Shown here one piece after another: positions 1 through 4,935 of a stretch of DNA of 6,129 bases (the first letter of the stretch is position 1; each line of letters opens with the position of its first letter). The DNA comes from DASTHS01 sp035718085 (GTDB lineage: Bacteria > Actinomycetota > Acidimicrobiia > Acidimicrobiales > Palsa-688). The position numbers and the translations under genes were made by a program. The DNA lies in NCBI GenBank assembly GCA_035718085.1, contig DASTHS010000111.1, positions 1-6,129 on the forward strand, in the 5' to 3' direction. The notes below the pieces were generated by a model. It was not told the origin of the DNA. It did no database searches and saw only the letters and a list, made by a program, of their open reading frames with translations.

Positions 1-420
1 GCTCGCGGTGTGCTCGGGGAGCAGGCGCCGGGCGACCTGGTCGACGGTCCAGCTGACGGTCGCCACGGTGGGGATGCCCAGGCGCTGGTAGATGAGCGCC
101 CGCCGCGGGTCGTAGATGCGGGCGACCACCCGAGGCACCTCGAAGGTCTCGCGGGCGATGCGGGCGACCAGGATGTTCGTGTTGTCGCCGCTGGTCACCG
201 CGGCGAGGGCGCCGGCCCCGCCGATGCCCGCCTCGACCAGCACGTCGCGGTCGATGCCGGTGCCGGCCAGGCTGCGCCCGGCGAAGGCCTCGGGCAGGCG
301 TCGGAACGAGTCGGGGCGCTTGTCGACGATGACCACCTCGTGGCCCTCCCGACTCAGCCGGTCGGCGAGCTCCGAGCCCACCCGGCCACAGCCGACGACG
401 ATGACGTGCACGGCGGCCAT
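1..420 (-). CDS. trkA: TrkA-family potassium uptake regulator, NAD-binding domain (partial, C-terminus beyond left edge)
   Basis: This is the cytoplasmic regulatory subunit of a Trk/Ktr potassium uptake system. The family binds NAD(H) or other nucleotides in a Rossmann fold and gates a membrane K+ channel subunit such as TrkH. The first 140 codons are present. The fold begins with V-I-V-V-G-C-G-R-V-G, so the GxGxxG loop is G10/G12/G15, and D33 at the end of strand 2 is the usual ribose-binding acid. The segment TSGDNTNILVARIARETF (about residues 82-99) and the later RIYDPRRALIY and GIPTVATV are typical of actinobacterial TrkA proteins such as mycobacterial CeoB (from memory). CeoB-type proteins have about 220 residues, so roughly 80, including the TrkA-C domain, should lie outside the window. 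The ATG at 418-420 starts right before the fold, with GGCAGG abutting it. The gene follows the VWA gene by 36 bases on the same strand, so co-transcription is likely. Identification of the domain is secure; the exact paralogue (these often come in pairs) is not. Confidence 0.9.
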   Translation of the reverse strand, partial: MAAVHVIVVGCGRVGSELADRLSREGHEVVIVDKRPDSFRRLPEAFAGRSLAGTGIDRDVLVEAGIGGAGALAAVTSGDNTNILVARIARETFEVPRVVARIYDPRRALIYQRLGIPTVATVSWTVDQVARRLLPEHTAS

Positions 421-456
421 CCTGCCACGGCCATCGGGAGCCGCCCCACCCGACGG

Positions 457-2475
457 TCAGGCGGGGCGGCGACCGCCCCGCTGGTGCTGGGAGCGCTTGG
501 AGTCGAGGAAGTCGACCAGCACGTAGTCACCCAGCGTCTCCGGCGTGGTGAAGAAGGCGCGACCACGGTTGAGCTGGGTCATCTTCTCGACGAAGGCCCG
601 CAGGTAGCCGGTCGCGTCCAGCATGAAGGTGTTGATCGTGATGCCGTCGCGCGTGGCGCGCACGACCTCCTCGAGGGTGAGCTGCACCGTCTCGGGGGCA
701 GGCGGGTACGAGAAGAACGGCTCACCGTCGGCCAGCAGGTGGGCGGTCGGCTCACCGTCGGTGATCATGATCACCTGCTTGGTGCCCCCCTGGTGGGCCA
801 GCATGCGCCGGGCCAGCACCAGGGCGTGCTGCATGTTCGTGCCGTAGGTGTAGTCCCACGAGACCTCCGGCAGGTCGGCGGCGCGCAGCTCCCGGGCCAG
901 CTCACCGAAGCCCACCAGGCCCAGGTAGTCACGGGGGTACTGCGTGGTGATCAGCGAGTGCAGCGCCATCGCCGTCTTCTTGGCGGCGAGGAAGTTGTCG
1001 CGCATCGGCATCGACAGCGACAGGTCGACCAACAGCACCGTGGAGGTCCGCGTCAAGGTCTCGGTGCGCTCCACCTCGAAGTCGTCGGGCGACAGCCGCA
1101 CCGGGGTGCCCGCCCCGGCGCGCCCGACGGCGTTGCGCACCGTGCGCTCGATCGACAGGTTGAACGGGTCACCCCACTCGTAGGCCTTCGTCTCGTAGGT
1201 GCGCTCGTGGCCGATGCCGATGCGCTCGACGCTGTGCCGGCCCATCCGGTCTTTCACCAGTCGGGAGAACAGGTCGGAGAGGGCGTTGCGACCGATCTGG
1301 CGCAATCCCCTGGGGGTGAGCTCCAGGCGTCCCTCGCGGGTGTCGATCAGCCCGGCATCCTGCAGCTGCTTGGCCATGCGGGCCAGCTGTTCCAGGCTCC
1401 GGGCTGCGTCGGGGCCGAGGAGCTGGGAGGCCCGCTCGACGTCGACATCCGCCAGCGCGCCGGGGTTCGCGGCTTGGGAGAGCATCTGCTCGAGGGCGTC
1501 GAGGTCGCCGAGCTCGTTCATCATGGCGGCCGCCTCGGCGAAGCCCAGCGGGTCGTTCCCGTTGAAGCCGCGGCCCTGGTCCCAGCCCATCTGCGGGAAG
1601 GCGCTGCGCAGGTTGGCGCCGAGGCGTTGCACCTGCCACTGCAGATCCATGTCGTCGAGCAGCGCGTCGGACAGGGCCTGCAGCTGGGCCCGCTGCTCCG
1701 GGCTCATTGAGGCCAGCATCTGGCTCATGGCCGCCATCTGCGCCGCCATCTGCTCGAGCAGCTGGTCGAGGGTCTCGGGCCGGCCGGGGAACATGTCGCC
1801 GAAGCGATCCATGAACTCCTCGAACATCCGCTCGGTGTCCTGGCCGGCCTCCTTGGCCTCGAGCATGCGGTTCAGCTCGTTGAACATGTCTTTCATCCGC
1901 GCCAACGACTCGGGCGACACGTTCGCCATGGCCTCGGACATCTGGTTGAACTGGCTTTGGAGCATCTCCTTGCGCAGCTCGTCGAGCAGCTCCTCGAAGT
2001 GCTGCTGCGCCTCGGAGCTGGCCCAGTCGTGGGCCTGCAGCGACTGCACCATGCCCGGCAGGTCCGGTGGCAGCAGGTCGAGCGACATGCGCCGCTCGGC
2101 GGCGGCGTCGTGGGCGATCTCGGCCCGCCGCCGGTCGCCCGACTCCTCGGCGGTGCGCTCGATGGCGTCGATGGCGGCGCGCTCCTCGTCGACCACCTCG
2201 CGCAGGCGCCGGGCGATGTCTTCGTAGGCCCCGCCCAGGTCGTGGGTGTCGAGCAGCTCCTGGCGGCGCTGGCGCAGACGCTCGAGCAGCTCGCGCATGC
2301 CCTCGACGCGCTGGTCGTTGCGGTCGGTGAACCCCCGCTGCAACAGGCGGCGCAACGCCTGGTTCACGTCGCCGTGCTGGAGCAACTCGTCGGTGAGCTC
2401 CTCGAAGACGTCGTCGGCGGCGAAGTCGAAGCCGACCTGGGTACCGTCCCAGCGCGAGTACGAGAAGCGGGCCAT
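457..2475 (-). CDS. VWA-domain protein, partner of a MoxR-type AAA+ ATPase
   Basis: A 672-residue protein ending in a von Willebrand A domain (about 478-640). The metal-ion-dependent adhesion site is complete: D484-L-S486-L-S488, T546 (in GTNM) and D573 (in MITDGE). There is no signal peptide or membrane segment, so it should be cytoplasmic. Residues about 52-130 are highly charged and probably coiled-coil. Residues 171-257 are rich in Met and Gln. Residues about 355-400 (with LTPRGLRQIG near 386-395) look like a winged-helix segment, which is inference. Length and layout match M. tuberculosis Rv0959 as I remember it, whose neighbour Rv0958 is a MoxR/chelatase-like ATPase; the equivalent ATPase here is at 3377-4777. 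Such pairs remodel proteins or insert metal cofactors, and the substrate here is unknown. The open frame continues upstream to 3273, but that part lies antisense to the glycosylase gene and has non-protein-like composition. The ATG at 2473-2475, followed by ARFSYSRWDGTQ, is therefore chosen. No Shine-Dalgarno is seen; the start may be leaderless. Confidence 0.92.
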   Translation of the reverse strand: MARFSYSRWDGTQVGFDFAADDVFEELTDELLQHGDVNQALRRLLQRGFTDRNDQRVEGMRELLERLRQRRQELLDTHDLGGAYEDIARRLREVVDEERAAIDAIERTAEESGDRRRAEIAHDAAAERRMSLDLLPPDLPGMVQSLQAHDWASSEAQQHFEELLDELRKEMLQSQFNQMSEAMANVSPESLARMKDMFNELNRMLEAKEAGQDTERMFEEFMDRFGDMFPGRPETLDQLLEQMAAQMAAMSQMLASMSPEQRAQLQALSDALLDDMDLQWQVQRLGANLRSAFPQMGWDQGRGFNGNDPLGFAEAAAMMNELGDLDALEQMLSQAANPGALADVDVERASQLLGPDAARSLEQLARMAKQLQDAGLIDTREGRLELTPRGLRQIGRNALSDLFSRLVKDRMGRHSVERIGIGHERTYETKAYEWGDPFNLSIERTVRNAVGRAGAGTPVRLSPDDFEVERTETLTRTSTVLLVDLSLSMPMRDNFLAAKKTAMALHSLITTQYPRDYLGLVGFGELARELRAADLPEVSWDYTYGTNMQHALVLARRMLAHQGGTKQVIMITDGEPTAHLLADGEPFFSYPPAPETVQLTLEEVVRATRDGITINTFMLDATGYLRAFVEKMTQLNRGRAFFTTPETLGDYVLVDFLDSKRSQHQRGGRRPA
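461..481. repeat. 9-bp hairpin at the end of the VWA gene
   Basis: GCGGGGCGG (461-469) and CCGCCCCGC (473-481) form a perfect stem with a 3-base loop, directly before the VWA stop codon (457-459 on the minus strand). A competing pairing exists: GCCGCCCC (440-447) with GGGGCGGC (463-470), which would enclose the stop codon in a 15-base loop. At this GC content a 9-bp stem could be accidental. Confidence 0.35.
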
Positions 2476-2480
2476 GCCCG

Positions 2481-2486
2481 AGGCTA
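2481..2486 (-). promoter_or_regulatory. Candidate -10 box for the VWA gene (leaderless arrangement)
   Basis: On the minus strand TAGCCT fits TANNNT and ends 5 bases before the ATG at 2475. This mirrors the ATPase gene and would let the VWA-trkA unit be transcribed on its own despite the glycosylase gene lying between the partners. No clear -35 and no Shine-Dalgarno are visible. Confidence 0.32.
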
Positions 2487-2542
2487 CGTCCGGCCCGGAG
2501 CAAGGCGCGGGTGACGCGAACGCGCGCCCCGGGGCCGCTTGG

Positions 2543-2558
2543 TGCCGCAGCTGCGGCA
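2543..2558. repeat. Perfect 16-bp palindrome upstream of the glycosylase gene
   Basis: TGCCGCAGCTGCGGCA reads the same on both strands and ends 10 bases before the GTG at 2569, within the 93-base divergent region. Its position suits an operator for a dimeric regulator, or a short hairpin in the leader. Chance is possible at this GC content. Confidence 0.4.
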
Positions 2559-2568
2559 GGCTCGCCCG

Positions 2569-3357
2569 GTGCCCGAAGGCCACACCATCCACCGCATCGC
2601 CCGCGACCACACCAAGGCGCTGGCCGGGCAGGCCCTCGCCGTGGAGAGCCCGCAGGGCCGCTTCGCCGACGGCGCCGCCCTGCTCGACGGCTCGGTGCTC
2701 GAGGGCGTCGAGGCGTGGGGCAAGCACCTCTTCTACCGCTTCGCCGGGGAGCGCCTCCTCCACGTGCACCTCGGCCTGTACGGCAAGTTCTGGCCGTTCA
2801 CCCCGCCGGCACCACCCACCCACCGGCAGGTGCGGCTGCGCCTCACCGGCGCGACCCGGGGTTTCGAGCTGACCGGGCCCATCGCCTGCGAGGTGCTCGA
2901 CCCACCCGCCCGGGCGGCGATCGTCTCCCGCCTCGGGCCCGACCCGATCCGCACCGACGCCGACGGCGGCCTGGTGGTGCCCAAGCTGGCCCGGCGCCAC
3001 ACGTCGATCGGGGCGGCCCTGCTCGACCAGTCGGTCGTCGCCGGGGTGGGCAACGTGTACCGGGCGGAGGCGCTCTACGTGCACGGCATGCACCCCGCCC
3101 GACCGGCGTCGACGGTCGGCCCGGACGAGTGGCAGCCCATCTGGCAGACCCTCGTGCGCATGCTGCGGGCAGGCGTTCGCACCCGGTCGATCGTGACGGT
3201 CGATCGCCACGACGAGACCGTCACCGACGGCCGCAGCCGCTACGTCTACAAGCAGGAGCGCTGCGCCCGTCACCCGGAGGTGGAGATTCGGCGCTGGGAC
3301 CTCGCCGGACGCTGGGCTTACGCCTGCGAGGCCTGCCAGCCGCCCTGGCCGGCCTGA
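2569..3357 (+). CDS. nei: Nei/Fpg-family DNA glycosylase/AP lyase (Nei1-like)
   Basis: A bifunctional base-excision repair enzyme that removes oxidised bases and cleaves the abasic site by beta/delta elimination; 262 residues, normal for the family. The GTG start at 2569 is fixed by chemistry: after Met removal the N-terminal residue must be the catalytic proline, and the protein begins M-P2-E3-G-H-T-I-H. An in-frame TTG at 2539 would bury that proline. Other hallmarks are K52 (WGKHLF), the helix-two-turn-helix DQSVVAGVGNVYRAE (153-167, N162) and a C-terminal zinc finger with the catalytic-loop R248 (AGRWAYAC). The HVHLGLYGKF and LGPDPIR segments resemble mycobacterial Nei1 more than Fpg (from memory). 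The finger reads C232-x2-H235-x17-C253-x2-C256, with His where Cys is usual. The gene lies on the opposite strand between the VWA and AAA+ genes, ends 19 bases from the ATPase stop, and has only a weak GGCAGG 8 bases before its GTG. Confidence 0.93.
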   Translation: MPEGHTIHRIARDHTKALAGQALAVESPQGRFADGAALLDGSVLEGVEAWGKHLFYRFAGERLLHVHLGLYGKFWPFTPPAPPTHRQVRLRLTGATRGFELTGPIACEVLDPPARAAIVSRLGPDPIRTDADGGLVVPKLARRHTSIGAALLDQSVVAGVGNVYRAEALYVHGMHPARPASTVGPDEWQPIWQTLVRMLRAGVRTRSIVTVDRHDETVTDGRSRYVYKQERCARHPEVEIRRWDLAGRWAYACEACQPPWPA

Positions 3358-3376
3358 CCGGCCTGGCCGGCCTGGG
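3344..3376. repeat. 9-bp tandem repeat across the glycosylase stop codon
   Basis: Three units of CCTGRCCGG (3344-3352, 3353-3361, 3362-3370) plus a partial fourth (3371-3376) run from the last glycosylase codons through the 19-base convergent gap. The TGA stop at 3355-3357 lies inside the second unit. Within it GGCCGG (3347-3352) and CCGGCC (3358-3363) can form a 6-bp stem with a 5-base loop; no T-tract follows. Confidence 0.55.
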
Positions 3377-3392
3377 CTACCGGGCCCGGTAG
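3377..3392. repeat. Perfect 16-bp palindrome containing the AAA+ gene stop codon
   Basis: CTACCGGGCCCGGTAG is a perfect palindrome. On the minus strand it encodes the final Tyr-Arg-Ala-Arg and the TAG stop of the ATPase gene, to within a base of the codon boundary. Together with the adjacent tandem repeat it could act as a two-way transcription end without a T-tract, which is inference. Confidence 0.45.
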
Positions 3393-4777
3393 GTGGCGCG
3401 GCCGCCGGCGCCGTCTTTGTTGAGCCGCTTCGACAGGTGCAGCCCCTCGAGGACGAACTCCGCAGCGGCGGCCAACGCCGCCGGCGACTCGGACCCGGCG
3501 ACCTCGGTGACCGTCGCCCTCAGGCTGGGCACGGCGACGAGCGCCTCGACCAGCCGCCCGGAGGCCACATCGTCACCGGCGTGCACGACGGTGCCGTCGT
3601 CGAAGGCGGTCACCGCGTCGCGCAGGCGGTCCATCGGCACCCGCTCCTTGAACACCGTCAGCACGGCGCCCTTGACCAGCCGCTCGATGACCTGGCCGTC
3701 GCGGCCCTCGTCGATGGTCTCCACCTCGATCTTGCCCGTCGTCGACGCCGCCAGGGCGTCGAGGTCGCTGATGCGGGGCACCGCCTCGGTCTCACCGAGG
3801 CGCAGCGCCCGGCGGGCGGCGGCGGCGACGAGCGTCTCGTAGTTGGCGACGCTGAGGCGCACCGACACGCCGGAGCGCTGGTTCACCTGGCTGCTCTGGC
3901 GGGCCAGGTGGGAGAGGGTGGCGACGATCTCCGCCATGTAGTCGGGCACCTCGATGCGCACGCCGAGGTCGGTCGGCACGACGGCCTCCTGCTCGACGAC
4001 GGCGACCTCGGTGGCGGTGTCGAGGGGGTAGTGCGTGCGGATCTGCGCCCCGAAGCGGTCTTTGAGGGGGGTGATGATGCGGCCACGGTTCGTGTAGTCC
4101 TCCGGGTTGGCGGAGGCGACCAGCATCACGTCGAGGGGCAGCCGGAGCTTGTAGCCGCGCACCTGGACGTCGCGCTCCTCGAGCACGTTGAGCAGCCCGA
4201 CCTGGATGCGCTCGGCCAGGTCGGGCAGCTCGTTGATGGCGAAGATGCCGCGGTTGGTCCGGGGCACCAGGCCGTAGTGCATGGTGAGCTCGTCGGAGAG
4301 GTAACGGCCCTCGGCCACCTTGATCGGGTCGACCTCGCCGATCAGGTCGGCGATCGAGGTGTCCGGTGTGGCCAGCTTCTCCCCGAAGCGGGTGTCGCGG
4401 TGCACCCACTCGATCGGCGTGTCGTCGCCCTTCTCGGCCACGAGGTCGCGGGCATGGCGCGAGACGGGGTTGTAGGGGTCGTCGAGGATCTCCGAGCCGG
4501 CCACGATGGGCAGCCACTCGTCGAGCAGCCCCGTCAGGCTGCGGATCATGCGGGTCTTCGCCTGGCCCCGCTCGCCGAGGAAGATGATGTCGTGGCCGGC
4601 GAGCAGGGCGTGCTCCACCTGGGGCAGCACGGTGTCCTCGTAGCCGAGCACGCCCTCGACCACCGGCTGACCGGCGGCGATGCGGCGGGCGGCGTTGCGC
4701 CGCACCTCCTCTTTGACCGGGACGGAACGCCACCCCGACTCGCGGAGCTGGCCGAGGGTGGCGGGACGGGAGGTCAT
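3377..4777 (-). CDS. MoxR/magnesium-chelatase-I-like AAA+ ATPase
   Basis: A 466-residue cytoplasmic AAA+ ATPase. Walker A is G68-E-R-G-Q-A-K74-T75. The Walker B region is G-I-F-A-I-N182-E183, with Asn where most AAA+ proteins have Asp. Sensor 1 is N224 in ASANPEDYTNRG, and an arginine-finger candidate is R241 in TPLKDRFG. Before Walker B, the stretch ADLIGEVDPIKVAEG followed by LVPRTNRG resembles the helix-2 insert of the chelatase/MoxR branch. The C-terminal third should be the helical lid plus a family-specific tail. Members couple ATP hydrolysis to a VWA partner for protein maturation or metal insertion; the partner is very probably the product of 457-2475. It resembles mycobacterial Rv0958 (about 460 residues, from memory) but has not been assigned a substrate. 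The ATG at 4775-4777 is chosen because homology-like sequence begins there and the upstream extension to 4903 is intergenic in character. GGTGAGG sits only 2 bases before the ATG, too close for an ideal ribosome site, and a TACGGT box suggests a leaderless message. Confidence 0.94.
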   Translation of the reverse strand: MTSRPATLGQLRESGWRSVPVKEEVRRNAARRIAAGQPVVEGVLGYEDTVLPQVEHALLAGHDIIFLGERGQAKTRMIRSLTGLLDEWLPIVAGSEILDDPYNPVSRHARDLVAEKGDDTPIEWVHRDTRFGEKLATPDTSIADLIGEVDPIKVAEGRYLSDELTMHYGLVPRTNRGIFAINELPDLAERIQVGLLNVLEERDVQVRGYKLRLPLDVMLVASANPEDYTNRGRIITPLKDRFGAQIRTHYPLDTATEVAVVEQEAVVPTDLGVRIEVPDYMAEIVATLSHLARQSSQVNQRSGVSVRLSVANYETLVAAAARRALRLGETEAVPRISDLDALAASTTGKIEVETIDEGRDGQVIERLVKGAVLTVFKERVPMDRLRDAVTAFDDGTVVHAGDDVASGRLVEALVAVPSLRATVTEVAGSESPAALAAAAEFVLEGLHLSKRLNKDGAGGRATYRAR

Positions 4778-4783
4778 GACCTC

Positions 4784-4789
4784 ACCGTA
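4784..4789 (-). promoter_or_regulatory. Candidate -10 box for the AAA+ ATPase gene (leaderless arrangement)
   Basis: On the minus strand TACGGT fits the actinobacterial TANNNT -10 pattern and ends 6 bases before the ATG at 4777, so transcription would begin at or very near the A of the start codon. No convincing -35 is present 16-18 bases upstream, which is common in such promoters. Sequence match and spacing only. Confidence 0.35.
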
Positions 4790-4853
4790 CGGCGCGCGGA
4801 TCGCGTTCGCAGCCGGCCAGGCCCTCCGCCGTTCCGGGGGGATTGCGGCTTTT

Positions 4854-4882
4854 GGGGGGCTGTCGCACTCGACGCGCCCCCC
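4854..4882. repeat. Inverted repeat in the divergent region, next to the sigma-like gene promoter
   Basis: GGGGGGC (4854-4860) and GCCCCCC (4876-4882) pair over 7 bp. Inside the loop GTCG (4862-4865) and CGAC (4870-4873) add 4 bp around a CACT tetraloop. The element ends one base before the candidate -10 box TACGAT, a typical operator position. No T-tract follows on either strand in the right direction, so it is not an obvious terminator. Confidence 0.35.
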
Positions 4883-4883
4883 G

Positions 4884-4889
4884 TACGAT
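4884..4889 (+). promoter_or_regulatory. Candidate -10 box for the sigma-like membrane protein gene
   Basis: TACGAT matches TANNNT well. Transcription would begin near 4896, giving about 40 bases of leader before the ATG at 4936, or an almost leaderless message if GTG 4894 is the start. The -35 position (TGTCGC at 4861-4866, 17-base spacer) matches the consensus poorly. The box overlaps in-frame ATG 4888. Confidence 0.3.
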
Positions 4890-4935
4890 GGGGGTGGACT
4901 CACCTCGGAGACCCTCCCGGCCGAAAACCCTGACG

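Larger units (their letters stand above)
4778..4935. other. Divergent intergenic region between the AAA+ and sigma-like genes
   Basis: This is the longest stretch without an assigned gene. It carries outward-facing candidate -10 boxes at 4784-4789 (minus) and 4884-4889 (plus) and the inverted repeat 4854-4882. Two runs of six G (4836-4841 and 4854-4859) stand out. I see no riboswitch, tRNA or separate small gene. In-frame extensions of both flanking genes cross it, but their composition is not coding-like. Confidence 0.6.

Noticed and set aside
760..775. Perfect 16-bp palindrome GGTGATCATGATCACC with two GATC sites inside the VWA gene
   Set aside because: It encodes the V-I-M-I-T strand just before MIDAS Asp573, so protein constraint explains it; a palindrome of this size is not rare enough in a window this long to claim function.
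10..1710. Long plus-strand open frame (566 codons)
   Set aside because: It is antisense to trkA and the VWA gene, both with clear motifs. Its product is His/Val/Gly/Gln-rich with no domain, a known side effect of high GC at third codon positions.
1169..2503. Second minus-strand frame of 444 codons within the VWA gene
   Set aside because: It is an Arg/Ala/Gly-rich frame-shifted shadow of the VWA gene; no evidence of a frameshift, since the VWA frame is continuous.
2539..2568. TTG start 10 codons upstream for the glycosylase
   Set aside because: It would place residues before the proline that must be N-terminal for catalysis; the GTG at 2569 gives the correct MPEG start.
2476..3273. N-terminal extension of the VWA reading frame on the minus strand to 938 residues
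   Set aside because: It runs exactly antisense to the glycosylase gene, which has all its catalytic motifs. The extension has no recognisable fold and a His/Val/Gly/Arg-rich composition typical of the reverse strand of GC-rich genes.
3437..4933. Long plus-strand open frame (498 codons) opposite the AAA+ ATPase gene
   Set aside because: The same GC artefact; the minus strand encodes Walker A, sensor 1 and arginine-finger motifs, while the plus-strand product shows none.
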